In this document: in pieces, positions 34,060 to 43,617 of the stretch
How positions within the stretch are numbered: position 1 is the stretch's first letter
How the letters are laid out: every line of letters begins with the position of its first letter
Origin: Methanocella_A sp049676595
GTDB lineage: Archaea > Halobacteriota > Methanocellia > Methanocellales > Methanocellaceae
Assembly: GCF_049676595.1 (NCBI RefSeq)
Contig: NZ_CP187259.1
Location: 2,976,001 to 3,040,000, forward strand
Reading direction: 5' to 3'
Length of the DNA stretch: 64,000 nucleotides
The notes under the pieces: generated by a model
The model's database searches: none
What the model was told of the DNA's origin: nothing
Seen by the model: the letters and a program-made list of their open reading frames with translations, nothing else
Made by a program: the position numbers and the translations under genes

Positions 34060-35625
34060 TTAGTGTTTAGTCTCCAGGGTCTGGCCGCCCTTCTGTTCCT
34101 TCTCGTCCAGCCGCTTCAGGGGCTTGACTGTCGGGCCGTGGAGGACGCTGCCGTCGTAGCCGAACCAGGAGCCATGGCAGGGGCATTCCCAGGTTCTCTC
34201 CCCGTTGTTCCACTCGGTGTAGCAGCCCATGTGGGTGCACTGGGGGGTTACGGCATGTACATCGCCTGAGGCTTCTTTGTAGACGTTGGCTTTATGCCCC
34301 TTGTACTCGGAGAAACCTGCCCCTCCGGCAGGGATTTTGGCCAGCGGTTCGGGGCCTTTCAGGCGTTCTCCGACAAAGTGCTTCATGATGAAGCCCTGAG
34401 CGGCGAGCATCTCGCCAGCTTCCTTCGTGAGCTTGACCCGGTGGGGATTGTAGGCTTCTTCCCAGGGGCTGGAGCCATTCAGGATCAGGTCAGCATTGAT
34501 CATCGCGGCAACCGTGCCATAAGTCATGCCAGTGCCTTTGTATCCGGTGCCGATGTAGCAGTGCTTCATGTTGGGCATCCTGCCGATGAAAGGCACCCCG
34601 TCGAAGGTGTAATAGTCCTCGGTCGACCAGCTGTAGTCTATTGATGTGATCCTGTACCGTTCCCGGGCGTACTGCTCCAGCGTGCGATATTTCTGGATCG
34701 TATCAGTCACTTTGCCGGTCTGGTGGTCCTCGCCTCCGATGATGACCAGATTGCCGCCGTCCGCAGGAGTGGTCCTGATGTAGTGGCACGGTTCCTCAGT
34801 GCTGTAAAACATGTCCGGGGATACGTCGCCCTCGACCCGGACGCCTAGCACGTAGGAGCGATAGGCTTTCATCCGGGTGACCAGCAGGTCCTTCATGGTG
34901 AAAGGGACCTGGGTGGCGACTATGACGTGGTTTGCAGTGATAGTGCCCTGGTAGGTTTTGACCTTGCAGGTCTCGCCGTCGTCGATGTCCGTAGCCATAG
35001 TGTTCTCGAATACGTAGCTCCCGTCGCCGTTGATTGCCTGCGCCAGCGGCAGCAGGTACTTTCGCGGGTGGAATCTCAGCTGGTTATCATATCTGATCGC
35101 CCCGTAGTTTTCGAAAGGCAGAGGGGCCTTATCTACGTATGAGACAGGTAAGCCGAGGCGCTTGTTCGCTTCGAACTCAGCGTTCAGGTCCTTGAGGTCT
35201 CCTTCGTCCGCCGCGTATACGTACTCAGCGGGACGGGCCAGGTCGCAGTCGATCCCGTACTCCCTGGCTGTCCGGGCGATCTCTTCCACTGATGCCTGCT
35301 GCGAGTCGGCAATCATGCGAGCCTTCTGCTCTCCGAACAAACCGATCAGCTCGCCGAATTGCAGAGCCTGGGCGGACGAGACGTGAGCAGTGGTATAGCC
35401 TGTGGCGCCGTGCAAGATCCTCCTCCCCTCCACCAGAGCCACCTTGAGGCCGGCTTTCTTCAGCTTCAGCGCGCTGGTAATGCCGGTGATGCCTCCGCCG
35501 AGTACGGCGACGTCTACTTTTAGATCGCCCGATAAAGCAGGATAGCCTGGGTCAGGCGTGCTCGCTGTCCAGAACGATTCAGATTTACCCTGCACCCCAT
35601 GTTTGCCTTCTGATTCTGTAGCCAT
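34060..35625 (-). CDS. FAD-dependent oxidoreductase with C-terminal Rieske domain
   Basis: 521 residues. The N-terminal DadA-like flavin domain (1-410) has the FAD motif VAVLGGGITGITSALKLKKAG, HGATGYTTAHVSSAQ and the C-terminal GTGYKGTGMTYGT. The last ~110 residues form a Rieske [2Fe-2S] domain with CTHMGC and CPCHGSWF ligands. The architecture is known in bacteria and some methanogens, usually as an uncharacterised amine-oxidising or electron-transfer flavoprotein. There is no signal peptide, so it is cytosolic. GAGGTT lies before the ATG. In an anaerobe it may take part in stress-related electron transfer, but substrate and acceptor are unknown. Confidence 0.88.
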   Translation of the reverse strand: MATESEGKHGVQGKSESFWTASTPDPGYPALSGDLKVDVAVLGGGITGITSALKLKKAGLKVALVEGRRILHGATGYTTAHVSSAQALQFGELIGLFGEQKARMIADSQQASVEEIARTAREYGIDCDLARPAEYVYAADEGDLKDLNAEFEANKRLGLPVSYVDKAPLPFENYGAIRYDNQLRFHPRKYLLPLAQAINGDGSYVFENTMATDIDDGETCKVKTYQGTITANHVIVATQVPFTMKDLLVTRMKAYRSYVLGVRVEGDVSPDMFYSTEEPCHYIRTTPADGGNLVIIGGEDHQTGKVTDTIQKYRTLEQYARERYRITSIDYSWSTEDYYTFDGVPFIGRMPNMKHCYIGTGYKGTGMTYGTVAAMINADLILNGSSPWEEAYNPHRVKLTKEAGEMLAAQGFIMKHFVGERLKGPEPLAKIPAGGAGFSEYKGHKANVYKEASGDVHAVTPQCTHMGCYTEWNNGERTWECPCHGSWFGYDGSVLHGPTVKPLKRLDEKEQKGGQTLETKH

Positions 35626-35888
35626 AACATAACCTCAATTGATGTCTGCCGATCGGCCAGCAGTAAATACGTGAGATCAGGTCAGTCGTAGTCCTGATAG
35701 GCTTTATCGAAATATTATCCACGTAATAGGGTCTAATCCCTACTTTTCCGCCGGCACGCCGGCGACAGGAGCACAGGATTTCCGAATCAGCCCGAAAGGC
35801 CGCCGAGAGGTTTATAGCAAAGCAATGGCTAATACCATCTATTTGATACTTTTACCGGGTGTCAAAGGTTCACAAGGGGGAGTAAGTA

Positions 35889-36596
35889 ATGCAGAAATCG
35901 GAAATGTTAAAGGCAATAATCTCGCTGGCCTGCCTGACGCTGGCTTTCGCGCTCACCGCGATGGTCTTCGAGATGGTTGTGCCGGATGCCGCAGGGCTGC
36001 CGAAAGCTTCGATAGTCTCGACGATTGGCACAGTGGTCGGTGCCATGATACTGGCCATAGTAGTCATATCGCTGATTCTGGCTATCATATACATCGTCGA
36101 TTCCAGGGCTAAGAAGTCTGAGGACGACCGCCTGCAAAGGATAAAGCGCTCCATCAAAGAATCGACTTCGGTCTGGCGGATAGCGATATTTGCGATCGTG
36201 ACTCTCGCCTGGATGGCAGTGCTCTACTTGTTCTGGAGAGACATACCCATCATGCTTGAGGTGAATGCCGGAACCTGGCGGCCGCTGTTCACGGAGAAGT
36301 TCGCCGTTTTCGTGCCCTTCTTCCTGGCTTTGGGAGCTGGCATGATTATTGCTAACCTGCTGTATCTGCTGCCGGTAGGCAAGTGGGTGGCCTCGCTGTG
36401 CGAAACGGCGGTGAGCATGGTGAGCCTGGTCCTGTTCTACTGGATCCTCCAGGTGTTCCCGTTCAACCCCGACCTGCCCGAGCTGGGAAAAACTGGCCTG
36501 TATATTCTGCTCGTCCTGGCGATCGTGGGTATTCTGATCGACATCATCACCAAGGCCTGGAAGACGCTGAAGTTCATCGTCTACGAGAAGAAATAA
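35889..36596 (+). CDS. Four- to six-TM membrane protein, unknown
   Basis: 235 residues behind a GGGGGAG ribosome site. It has two N-terminal TMs (about 9-28 and 45-70), then a charged cytoplasmic stretch (RAKKSEDDRLQRIKRSIKE). Four further TMs follow, and the C-terminus is basic (YEKK). No pump or enzyme signature is seen. The gene sits divergently from the Rieske flavoprotein and convergently with the disulfide oxidoreductase, so no operon partner offers a hint. Confidence 0.6.
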   Translation: MQKSEMLKAIISLACLTLAFALTAMVFEMVVPDAAGLPKASIVSTIGTVVGAMILAIVVISLILAIIYIVDSRAKKSEDDRLQRIKRSIKESTSVWRIAIFAIVTLAWMAVLYLFWRDIPIMLEVNAGTWRPLFTEKFAVFVPFFLALGAGMIIANLLYLLPVGKWVASLCETAVSMVSLVLFYWILQVFPFNPDLPELGKTGLYILLVLAIVGILIDIITKAWKTLKFIVYEKK

Positions 36597-36606
36597 GCAC
36601 TCGCTG

Positions 36607-37977
36607 TCAGGCGGGCTCGAGGTTCCCGAAAGCCCGCATGACGACCTCACTAATGGCAGGATGGATGACCTGGGTGGTGTACAGCGGGCCCAGGTCCTGG
36701 TTCCCGCAGTTCATCATGTAGGCTACCTGCTGCACCAGTACGGCTGCGTCCGGGCCGACGACCGAGCAGCCCAGAATTTTTTTAGTGTCCGATGCGACCA
36801 CCAGCTTGACAAAGCCGTCGTGGTTGTGCATCGCTATGCCTTTGGCCGTCTGGTAGTACTTCGCCCGGCCGACCAGGACTTTGATACCTGCCGCTTTTGC
36901 ATCCGCCTCAGTCATCCCGACGTGGCCTACCTGCGGGTGGGTGAAGACCGCGTGAGGTACCGCATGCTCGTCCACCTCGACCTTATCGTCTTTAAACAGG
37001 TTGTTGTATACGACCTCGGCGTGATAGTTGGCAGTGTGCCTGAACATGTACTTGCCGAGCACGTCTCCTATGGCCCAGACGCCGGGGACGTTAGTCTCCA
37101 GGTACTGGTTTACTTTGATCCAGCCCTTGCGATCGACCTCTATACCGGCTTTCTCGGGCTTCAGGAGATCGGCGTTCGACCGCCGGCCCAGAGCGACCAG
37201 AAGCTCATCAGCAGAGAAAGAAGTAGTGGTACCATCTTTCTTGCTTTTTGCATGGACAACCTTCTTTCCGCCCTCTTTCGAGACCATCTCAGCCTCGTAG
37301 CCGGCCTGAACCTGCACATATTTTGAGAGGACTCTGGTAACAGTCTCGCTCACTTCAGGGTCTTCATCGTTTAAGAGCACCGGAGGACGATTGATTATGG
37401 TCACCTCGGTGCCCATGGCAGAGAAGAAGTGGCCGAACTCGCAGCCTATGTAGCCTCCCCCTATGATGATGAGGCTTTTTGGCAGTTCCCTCAGCTGCAG
37501 GAGCGAGACGTTATCGAGGTAGCCGGCTTCTTTCAAGCCGGGTATGGGCGGTATCAGAGCCCGGGCCCCGGTAGCTATCACGATCTTCGGAGCGGTCAGC
37601 TCGCGGTTTCCCGCCCGGAGAGTGCCGGGACCGGTGAACTCTGCGACTTCCTGGATAAAGGTCAGGTTTTTGGTCCGGCGAAGGCCCTCTTCCATCCCCC
37701 GGCGCTCCCGGTCCACGAAGGTCCGCATGCGCTCCATAATGTGGGCAAAGTCCGGCTTTATCGTCGCCGTGAGGCCGATACTGCCTGCCTCCTGAGTCGC
37801 CCGGATGACATCGGCCGGATAGATCAGCATCTTGGAGGGGATGCAGCCCGTGTTCAGGCAGGTGCCCCCAGTCGGTCCCTGGTCTGCCAGCGCCACTTTA
37901 TAGCCGTCATCTATCGCGTAGTTGACGACCAGATCACCTGCGCCTGAGCCTATGACAATCAGATCGAAGGTCTCCAT
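36607..37977 (-). CDS. Pyridine nucleotide-disulfide oxidoreductase (dihydrolipoamide/mercuric reductase-like)
   Basis: 456 residues. FAD motif VIGSGAGDLVVNYAIDDG; redox-active disulfide GGTCLNTGCIPSK; NAD(P) motif IIGGGYIGCEFGHFFSAMG; second FAD motif GVWAIGDV; dimerisation domain with HTANYHAEVV, ending in IHPAISEVV with the conserved His-Pro and Glu. The length and motifs fit the dihydrolipoamide dehydrogenase family. No 2-oxoacid dehydrogenase or mer genes are nearby, and no N-terminal HMA domain exists, so the true disulfide substrate is open. It may keep a thiol cofactor or a neighbouring redox protein reduced. Confidence 0.87.
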   Translation of the reverse strand: METFDLIVIGSGAGDLVVNYAIDDGYKVALADQGPTGGTCLNTGCIPSKMLIYPADVIRATQEAGSIGLTATIKPDFAHIMERMRTFVDRERRGMEEGLRRTKNLTFIQEVAEFTGPGTLRAGNRELTAPKIVIATGARALIPPIPGLKEAGYLDNVSLLQLRELPKSLIIIGGGYIGCEFGHFFSAMGTEVTIINRPPVLLNDEDPEVSETVTRVLSKYVQVQAGYEAEMVSKEGGKKVVHAKSKKDGTTTSFSADELLVALGRRSNADLLKPEKAGIEVDRKGWIKVNQYLETNVPGVWAIGDVLGKYMFRHTANYHAEVVYNNLFKDDKVEVDEHAVPHAVFTHPQVGHVGMTEADAKAAGIKVLVGRAKYYQTAKGIAMHNHDGFVKLVVASDTKKILGCSVVGPDAAVLVQQVAYMMNCGNQDLGPLYTTQVIHPAISEVVMRAFGNLEPA

Positions 37978-38164
37978 GAACAGCCTTCCGCTAATACTGT
38001 ACGCTCGACGGGACTACATATCTTATGCCGCACAAACGCGGACAGCCGAATCACGGCTGTCAAAGAAACTCTCCGGCAAAACCACTGATCTTCATTTTAC
38101 CTGACAGCATCGATGAATGATACGTGTAGCAGCCGGAGCGGCTACACGCTTGTGGAGGACTATC

Positions 38165-39349
38165 ATGGTAAAATTCAAACCTCTGGATATGAAAGGCACG
38201 CCGATCGACGACCAGTTCATGAGCTGGAACGAGATGATCCAGGAACCCTACGATAAGGAAACCGCAGATGCCTATACCAAGACTCGCGTTATCCTGATGA
38301 ACGGCATCGAAAACAATTCAGTGATCTCGTCCCATGCAATGGCTCGCCTGATCAGGGATGATGAAGTTAAGAAGCAGATGGCCATCATCAGACGGGCTGA
38401 CTCCCAGCACCAGGAGACCATCAACTGGCTGAACCCCGCGAACGCGTCTGTCCTCGAGACAACGGTCAGCTATGAGCAGGTAGCTGTCGACCTCACCTCT
38501 AACCTGGCCAAGAACGAGCCTGATCCGTACTTTAAGCAGGTACTGGACTTCGCGCTGCTGGAGGACTTCGACCACCTCTACCGGTACAGCAACATGATGA
38601 CGCTGCTGGAGGGCAAGGACCCCACGATGATCACCCAGAACAAGACCGAGATAAAGCCTGGCAGGCCCACAGTCGTCGAACACCGGCATCCCGTCGACGA
38701 GATGCGAAAGCACTTTGACAAAGATACTGCCAGCCTCAAATCGAAGATGAACCAGGCTACCATCGTCTCCGCAGAGCAGCAGACCATGCTGTTCTACAGG
38801 TCTCACGGTTACATGTACGGCGACGACCTGGCGAGAAAGCTGTACGCCGAGATCGCCGAGATCGAGGAGCAGCACGTTTCCCAGTACGAGCTGGTAGGCG
38901 ATCCGGACGTGACGTTCCTGGAGAAGCTGACTTTACTGCAACTCAACGAGGCGTACAATTACTACTCTTGCGCCCAGACAGAGACTGATTCGCGCATTAA
39001 GAAGATCTGGGAGCGCTTCTGCGCAGACGAGATCACCCACTTCAACATGTGTGCGCAGCTGCTGGAAAAGGTCGAAGGCAGAGACGTTATGGACGTGCTC
39101 AAGCAGGACTCGATAGACTCGCTGATCGTCTTCGAGCCCAACAAGGACTACGTGAACAACATTCTGGAGACGCAGGTGAACCTCCAGCCCTACAACATGG
39201 AGTTCATGGACGCTAACAAGCTGCCGGGAGGCTGGCTGTCGTACGCGTACAGGGATAAGGTCAACGCAGGAGGCGTTCCTTCCGAGGATGTGATCGCGCG
39301 GGCGCAGAGCACGCTGGCAGCCCCGGGAGGAGCGACAACTGGCCAGTAG
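38165..39349 (+). CDS. Ferritin-like superfamily protein
   Basis: 394 residues from the ATG at 38165, chosen because GGAGGA lies 5 bases upstream. All-helical protein with repeated acidic/His motifs compatible with a di-iron site: DFALLEDFDHLYR, YAEIAEIEEQHVSQYE and FCADEITHFNM. The E-x-x-H and D/E-x-x-H pairs in consecutive helices are typical of ferritin-like or rubrerythrin-like carboxylate clusters. It is much longer than ferritin, with two helical halves. Similar long proteins occur in methanogens and anaerobic bacteria. Role unknown; iron handling or oxidative defence is the natural guess given the redox genes around. Confidence 0.7.
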   Translation: MVKFKPLDMKGTPIDDQFMSWNEMIQEPYDKETADAYTKTRVILMNGIENNSVISSHAMARLIRDDEVKKQMAIIRRADSQHQETINWLNPANASVLETTVSYEQVAVDLTSNLAKNEPDPYFKQVLDFALLEDFDHLYRYSNMMTLLEGKDPTMITQNKTEIKPGRPTVVEHRHPVDEMRKHFDKDTASLKSKMNQATIVSAEQQTMLFYRSHGYMYGDDLARKLYAEIAEIEEQHVSQYELVGDPDVTFLEKLTLLQLNEAYNYYSCAQTETDSRIKKIWERFCADEITHFNMCAQLLEKVEGRDVMDVLKQDSIDSLIVFEPNKDYVNNILETQVNLQPYNMEFMDANKLPGGWLSYAYRDKVNAGGVPSEDVIARAQSTLAAPGGATTGQ

Positions 39350-39453
39350 CCGCAGAGGAGATGACCTCTACCCGGGCGCAGGTTTCATCTGCCAGCCATG
39401 ACCGCGGCCCTGCCCATGAAAATATTCATTGTATTATAGAGCTACTGTGATCT

Positions 39454-40167
39454 ATGCAGTCAGTAGCTCTCGAAGATCAGATCAGGCAGATTGTCCGGCA
39501 GGAAGGCGTAGACTTCTTTGGGGTAGCAGACCTGGCCCTGGCCAGAGCTGAGATCACAAGGCAGGGCAGGCCCATGATAGCAGGGTACCCCCGGGCCGTT
39601 TCTCTGGGCATCAGGCTGTTCGACGAGATAGTGGACCAGCTGCCCGACAGGGATAACAGGGCAGTGGTCGTCAGCTACCGGACTCACTGCTACGACGTCA
39701 TCAACGACCGGCTCAACCAGGTGGCATCGAAGCTCGCCGGAGAGTTACAGCGCGCCGGATACCGGGCATATCCAGTACCCGCATCGGCGAGAGCGGATGA
39801 CGAGCGGATCTGCGCCGTCTTTTCCCACAAGCTGGCCGCCCATCTCGCAGGCCTGGGGTGGATAGGCAAGAGCTGTTTACTGGTGACACCTGAAGCCGGC
39901 CCGAGAGCGCGCTTTGTCACCGTGCTGACGGATGCCCCGCTGCAAACTGGAGAGCCGCTGGAAGTGCAGTGCGGGGACTGTACAGAATGCGTCGATGCGT
40001 GCCCGATCCAGGCCTTCACTGGCAGGAATTTCAGGGAGGACGAGCCACGGGAAGCCCGATACGATGCCCGGAAGTGCGAGGCATACTTCAAAGCCATGGA
40101 AGCTGAGGGCAAGCCGGCAGTCTGCGGCATGTGCCTGTATGCCTGTCCGCACGGGGGAAAGCCCTGA
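39454..40167 (+). CDS. QueG-like [4Fe-4S] protein (short epoxyqueuosine reductase homologue)
   Basis: 237 residues. The N-terminal part follows the QueG-like fold (DFFGVADLALAR, a YPRAVSLGI stretch, the GLGWIGKSCLLVTPEAGPRARFVTVLTDAPL core). Two Cys clusters follow: CGDCTECVDACP and CGMCLYACP, binding two [4Fe-4S] clusters. It is shorter than bacterial QueG and lacks the C-terminal HEAT-like extension. Archaea make archaeosine, not queuosine, so a different reduction is likely. It lies 104 bases after the ferritin-like gene on the same strand. The adjacent flavodoxin gene converges with it. Confidence 0.8.
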   Translation: MQSVALEDQIRQIVRQEGVDFFGVADLALARAEITRQGRPMIAGYPRAVSLGIRLFDEIVDQLPDRDNRAVVVSYRTHCYDVINDRLNQVASKLAGELQRAGYRAYPVPASARADDERICAVFSHKLAAHLAGLGWIGKSCLLVTPEAGPRARFVTVLTDAPLQTGEPLEVQCGDCTECVDACPIQAFTGRNFREDEPREARYDARKCEAYFKAMEAEGKPAVCGMCLYACPHGGKP

Positions 40168-40202
40168 CGGACAGCGCCCGCACGGGCAAAAGTGACTATT
40201 GG

Positions 40203-40661
40203 TCAGGCATTGACGTCGACAGTTCGCCTGATGTGCTTGAGCATCGCAGCGACGTCTCTGCCCAGTAGTTTACACCCGTCGAGCTCGTTCTCCGAGGGCT
40301 GGTACTTCACCCGGATCACCGGATCCAGTACTTTGAAACCCAGCGCCCGCAACTTTTCCGCCACAATCACAGGGCCCTGGCCGCTCCAGCCGTAGGACCC
40401 GAACACGACTGCGATTTTGCCATTACAGTCCCTATTGCAGAGGCTGTCGATCAGGTGGGTGACAGGCTTGGCCGGGTGATAGTTAAAGGTAGGAACGCCG
40501 AAGCCGATGGCGTCCGCGGCCATAATGTCCCCGGGCTTCACGTCGAAGGCGTCCATGAGCTGTGCGTCGACATGCAGCGACTGGGCCCCCTCCATGATTG
40601 CCTCAGCCAGTGCTCTGGTATTGCCCGTCGTACTGTGGCATACAATGAGGAACCGCGCCAT
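40203..40661 (-). CDS. Flavodoxin
   Basis: 152 residues from the ATG at 40661; the longer frame adds 42 implausible residues. It has the FMN phosphate loop CHSTTGNTRALAEAI, the 60s loop region GFGVPTFNYHPAKP and the 90s loop FGSYGWSGQGP. This is the flavodoxin fold of the FprA/flavodoxin type, ending in a Lys/Arg-rich helix. It probably carries single electrons in place of ferredoxin, for example for neighbouring redox enzymes. Confidence 0.87.
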   Translation of the reverse strand: MARFLIVCHSTTGNTRALAEAIMEGAQSLHVDAQLMDAFDVKPGDIMAADAIGFGVPTFNYHPAKPVTHLIDSLCNRDCNGKIAVVFGSYGWSGQGPVIVAEKLRALGFKVLDPVIRVKYQPSENELDGCKLLGRDVAAMLKHIRRTVDVNA

Positions 40662-40893
40662 GTTGGGAAATCTGACTGTAAAAGTAAATAGGTATCTGAA
40701 CGTGAAGCCATCGTAATTGCGGGAAACATACTGTGAAAATGGTTTCAGGAGGTGACGGCCCTCGCCCGGGCTGTCGCCTCTTGCCACTTATGCTCTTGCA
40801 ATAGCATGCGATTCCAGCTTACTTTCGGCCCGCTTATACCATCAGGCTATTATATCTTGAGACTATCTGAGTCTCGCCAGCAGGAGAAAACGT

Positions 40894-41319
40894 ATGGATC
40901 ACATCGTATTTGTCACCAGGTCATCCGCAGAGCTGAAGGAACTACTCGCAGGGGAGCGCCGGGCGATCGTCAGAGGTTCGCTGGGCAAGAGAGCCCCCTA
41001 CGGCAAAGTGAGCGCGGGCGACATGCTCTTTTTCGCCACCGGCAACGGCACCAACAGAGTTAAAGCCACCGCGATGGTCAGCGATGTCTACGACTCTCCG
41101 AAGCTGACCCCGGACGAAAGCGAGACCCTCATAGGAGGCCACAACGATAAACTACAGCTGACCGCAGACGAAAAAGCGAAGCTCTCGAAGAAAAAGTACC
41201 TCACCCTCATCGACATTGCCGACGTCAACCCCGTCGTGCCCTTCACCGTCTCCGCCTACGGCTCCGGCGAAGACGACGACTGGGAAATCCTGGACAACAT
41301 CGACAGCGTCATCCAGTGA
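40894..41319 (+). CDS. Small PUA/EVE-like protein, unknown
   Basis: 141 residues behind a GGAGA ribosome site. The N-terminal 65 residues (IVFVTRSSAELKELL, GSLGKRAPYGKVSAGDMLFFATGNGTNRVKATAMVSDVYDS) read like a PUA/EVE-type barrel where a basic groove may hold a modified base. A helical middle and a C-terminal PVVPFTVSAYGSGEDDDWEIL follow. The assignment to this fold is by pattern only. Its 3' end faces the large repeat block at 41385-42262. Confidence 0.55.
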   Translation: MDHIVFVTRSSAELKELLAGERRAIVRGSLGKRAPYGKVSAGDMLFFATGNGTNRVKATAMVSDVYDSPKLTPDESETLIGGHNDKLQLTADEKAKLSKKKYLTLIDIADVNPVVPFTVSAYGSGEDDDWEILDNIDSVIQ

Positions 41320-41384
41320 AAAGCGGGAAATGCCCGGCGTCAGGAAAACGGCGAACTACTGCTCCAAGAATTAATGGTCTAACT

Positions 41385-42262
41385 ACAGCGGCACGGCTCT
41401 TAATCCTGACAAGAGTAGATTAAATCTTTGAACCACGGCGGCACGGCGACACCAAGACAGGGCGATCCACGACAAGCCAGTGGTAAATAAAACCACGGCG
41501 GCACGGCGACACCAAGACAGGGCGATCCACGACAAGCCAGTGGTAAATAAAACCACGGCGGCACGGCGACACCAAGACAGGGCGATCCACGACAAGCCAG
41601 TGGTAAATAAAACCACGGCGGCACGGCGACACCAAGACAGGGCGATCCACGACAAGCCAGTGGTAAATAAAACCACGGCGGCACGGCGACACAGAGACAG
41701 TGGTGAACCTGTATAAGTGAACTCTTTTTAGGTCCACGGCGACACAAAGACAGAGCATTAACCATAAGCTTACTATCTAATCGTTTCAGCCTGACTTTCG
41801 ATCAATAGCCTGAAGGAAGGAAAACATATTTGTCCCCGTGCCGTCAGTCCGCCGTGTCGCCGTGGATCTAAAAAGAGGGTCTTGCTATTCCGTTAGAGGT
41901 TGTCTCTGTGTCGCCGTGCCGCCGTGGTTCAAATAACTACCCTGCCATCGTTTCTCGCATTGTCTCTGTGTCGCCGTGCCGCCGTGGTTAGAACATCTGC
42001 CCTCCAGTTGTCAGAATAAGGAGCTGTGCCGCCGTGGTTCAAATAACTACCCTGCCATCGTTTCTCGCATTGTCTCTGTGTCGCCGTGCCGCCGTGGTTA
42101 GAACATCTGCGCTCCAGTTGTCAGGATAAGGAGCCGTGTTGCCGTGGTTAGAACATATAGTTCCAGTTGCCTGGATAAAGAACCGTGCCGCTGTGGTTAA
42201 AACATTTGATCTTGTTATCGTTTCTGACACAGTCTCCGTGTCGCCGTGCCGCCGTGGTAAAA
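41385..42262. repeat. Large inverted-repeat array, block A
   Basis: Left side: units of CCACGGCGGCACGGCGACAC with CAAGACAG or AGAGACAG ends, including four exact 60-bp copies (41431-41670). Then AGGTCCACGGCGACACAAAGACAG. A unique core of about 80 bases follows (41755-41837). Right side: the same units in reverse (CTGTGTCGCCGTGCCGCCGTGG), with a 110-bp direct duplication (about 41921-42140). Block C at 62.4 kb contains the same core in the opposite orientation. The block fills the gap between two convergent genes. Frames through it are translated repeat, not genes. Confidence 0.9.
41431..41670. repeat. Four exact 60-bp tandem copies inside block A
   Basis: Unit AACCACGGCGGCACGGCG... repeats without a mismatch at 41431, 41491, 41551 and 41611. 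A partial fifth at 41671 diverges (AGAGACAG). Perfect identity points to recent amplification or active homogenisation. Confidence 0.95.
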
Positions 42263-42283
42263 ATTTTGGATCGCTATGCAGTT

Positions 42284-43561
42284 CTACGATTTTCTGGCGG
42301 GCTCCGCGATTACTGCTACCTTGACAGTAGATTCCTTCTCTTTTTCAATCCGCAGGAAGAATACGTAGTAGGCTACGGCTGCGAGCAGGTATACCACGCA
42401 GGTGATGAGATATGGGAGCATATAGTTCCCGTTGGCCATCATGATGCCGCTGAGATAAGTGCTCAGGGCCAGGAAGATGTTCCAGCCCATGGAGGTCAGG
42501 CTGCCAACGGTGGCTCGTTCTCTGTCACCGAGCAGTTCCATGTTGAAGCTGGAGATCGCGGGGTTGGCCATGTTCATGAAGGTCATCCGCATGACGTAGG
42601 CGAACCCGGCCAGGTAGATGTTCGTGGTAATTGCTATGAGGATGAGGAAGGGTATCGACAGTAGCTGGGTAATGGCGATGGTCCTGACTTTGCCCACCCG
42701 CTCCGTAATCAAAGGAATCAATAACAGCCCGACCACCATCGTCACCTGGCCGATGGAGAAGATGACGCCGATCTGGTCTGTCGGCGCGGAGAGCACTTTG
42801 TGGAAGTACACATTGAAGAACGGCACGATCATGCCCGCCCCGATACCTATGAGGATGTTGACGATGACGAGCCGCTGCACGTTAGGCGTCCGGATGACCT
42901 GCGCCACAAGCCTGAGCCGCTCTGATCGAGCTACGACGGGAGGCCGGTTCTCCCGGATCAGTAATAGCGGCACAAGGGTGATCAGGACTGCGATGAAGGA
43001 CAGGTACAGCGTATACCGGTACGGCAGTATTGCCTCGGGGCTTGTCCCGGTCAGCCCCGCGATGACCATCGGGAGCATACCGCCGCCGAGGTTGCCGAAA
43101 ATGGCGGCCACAGTATAGACTACGGAGTTCATCGAGAACAGGTGCATCCGCTCTTCCCGGGAGGAATTCTCCGCCATGAACGGATTGCCGGCCACGATGG
43201 AAAAGGCCATGGCGATACCATAGCACCCACCCATGAGCATCAGCATTCCTCCCGTCGCGATGGTGTAGAGCAGCGCCAGGGAGACTGCAAGCATGAAGCT
43301 GGACAGGATCAGCGTATTTCTGCGGCCGATCCGATCGCAGATCATCGCCGCCGGCAGGGCAAACAACCCCGTCGACACAGACATGATGGACAGGATGAGG
43401 CCCAGAAAGTCCTCGTGGTAGCCCAGCTTGAGCACGTACAGGTTGAAAATGACTCCGTAGATGCCCGCGTTCAGGGCGAGGAAGAATTCGTAAGCGAGAA
43501 ATTTTCGGGCGTTAGGCGTGAACTGCCTGACTCTCGCTAAGTAGGATCCTGCACCGTACAC
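42284..43561 (-). CDS. Major facilitator superfamily transporter
   Basis: 425 residues from GTG 43561, supported by a GGGGGA ribosome site just upstream. About 12 TM helices, with the MFS loop 2-3 motif AAMICDRIGRRNTLI (D-R-I-G-R-R) and a second-half equivalent IPLITERVGKVRTI. A polar central loop (IRENRPPVVARSERLRLV) divides the halves. Substrate unknown; the layout resembles bacterial drug or small-molecule exporters. The C-terminus runs into block A at its 3' end. The ABC exporter genes lie upstream on the same strand, but a terminator separates them. Confidence 0.85.
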   Translation of the reverse strand: MYGAGSYLARVRQFTPNARKFLAYEFFLALNAGIYGVIFNLYVLKLGYHEDFLGLILSIMSVSTGLFALPAAMICDRIGRRNTLILSSFMLAVSLALLYTIATGGMLMLMGGCYGIAMAFSIVAGNPFMAENSSREERMHLFSMNSVVYTVAAIFGNLGGGMLPMVIAGLTGTSPEAILPYRYTLYLSFIAVLITLVPLLLIRENRPPVVARSERLRLVAQVIRTPNVQRLVIVNILIGIGAGMIVPFFNVYFHKVLSAPTDQIGVIFSIGQVTMVVGLLLIPLITERVGKVRTIAITQLLSIPFLILIAITTNIYLAGFAYVMRMTFMNMANPAISSFNMELLGDRERATVGSLTSMGWNIFLALSTYLSGIMMANGNYMLPYLITCVVYLLAAVAYYVFFLRIEKEKESTVKVAVIAEPARKS

Positions 43562-43582
43562 GTTTTCCCCCGATTACACCCA

Positions 43583-43617
43583 CAGTAAAAAGAAAGGGTG
43601 CCGGCCTGATCAGGCCG
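43583..43617 (-). terminator. Terminator of the second ABC-2 operon
   Basis: On the minus strand, the 16-base palindrome CGGCCTGATCAGGCCG overlaps the permease stop codon and is followed by a T-rich tract (CTTTCTTTTTAC). Confidence 0.6.

Noticed and set aside
41431..41700. CRISPR-like array
   Set aside because: The 60-bp units are identical through their whole length with no variable spacers, they appear in inverted orientation on the other side of the core, and no cas gene is present.
41383..41765. Proteins encoded by the repeat block (20-residue repeats on either strand)
   Set aside because: A 60-bp tandem unit keeps all frames open; the frames have no ribosome site or family match and simply translate the repeat.
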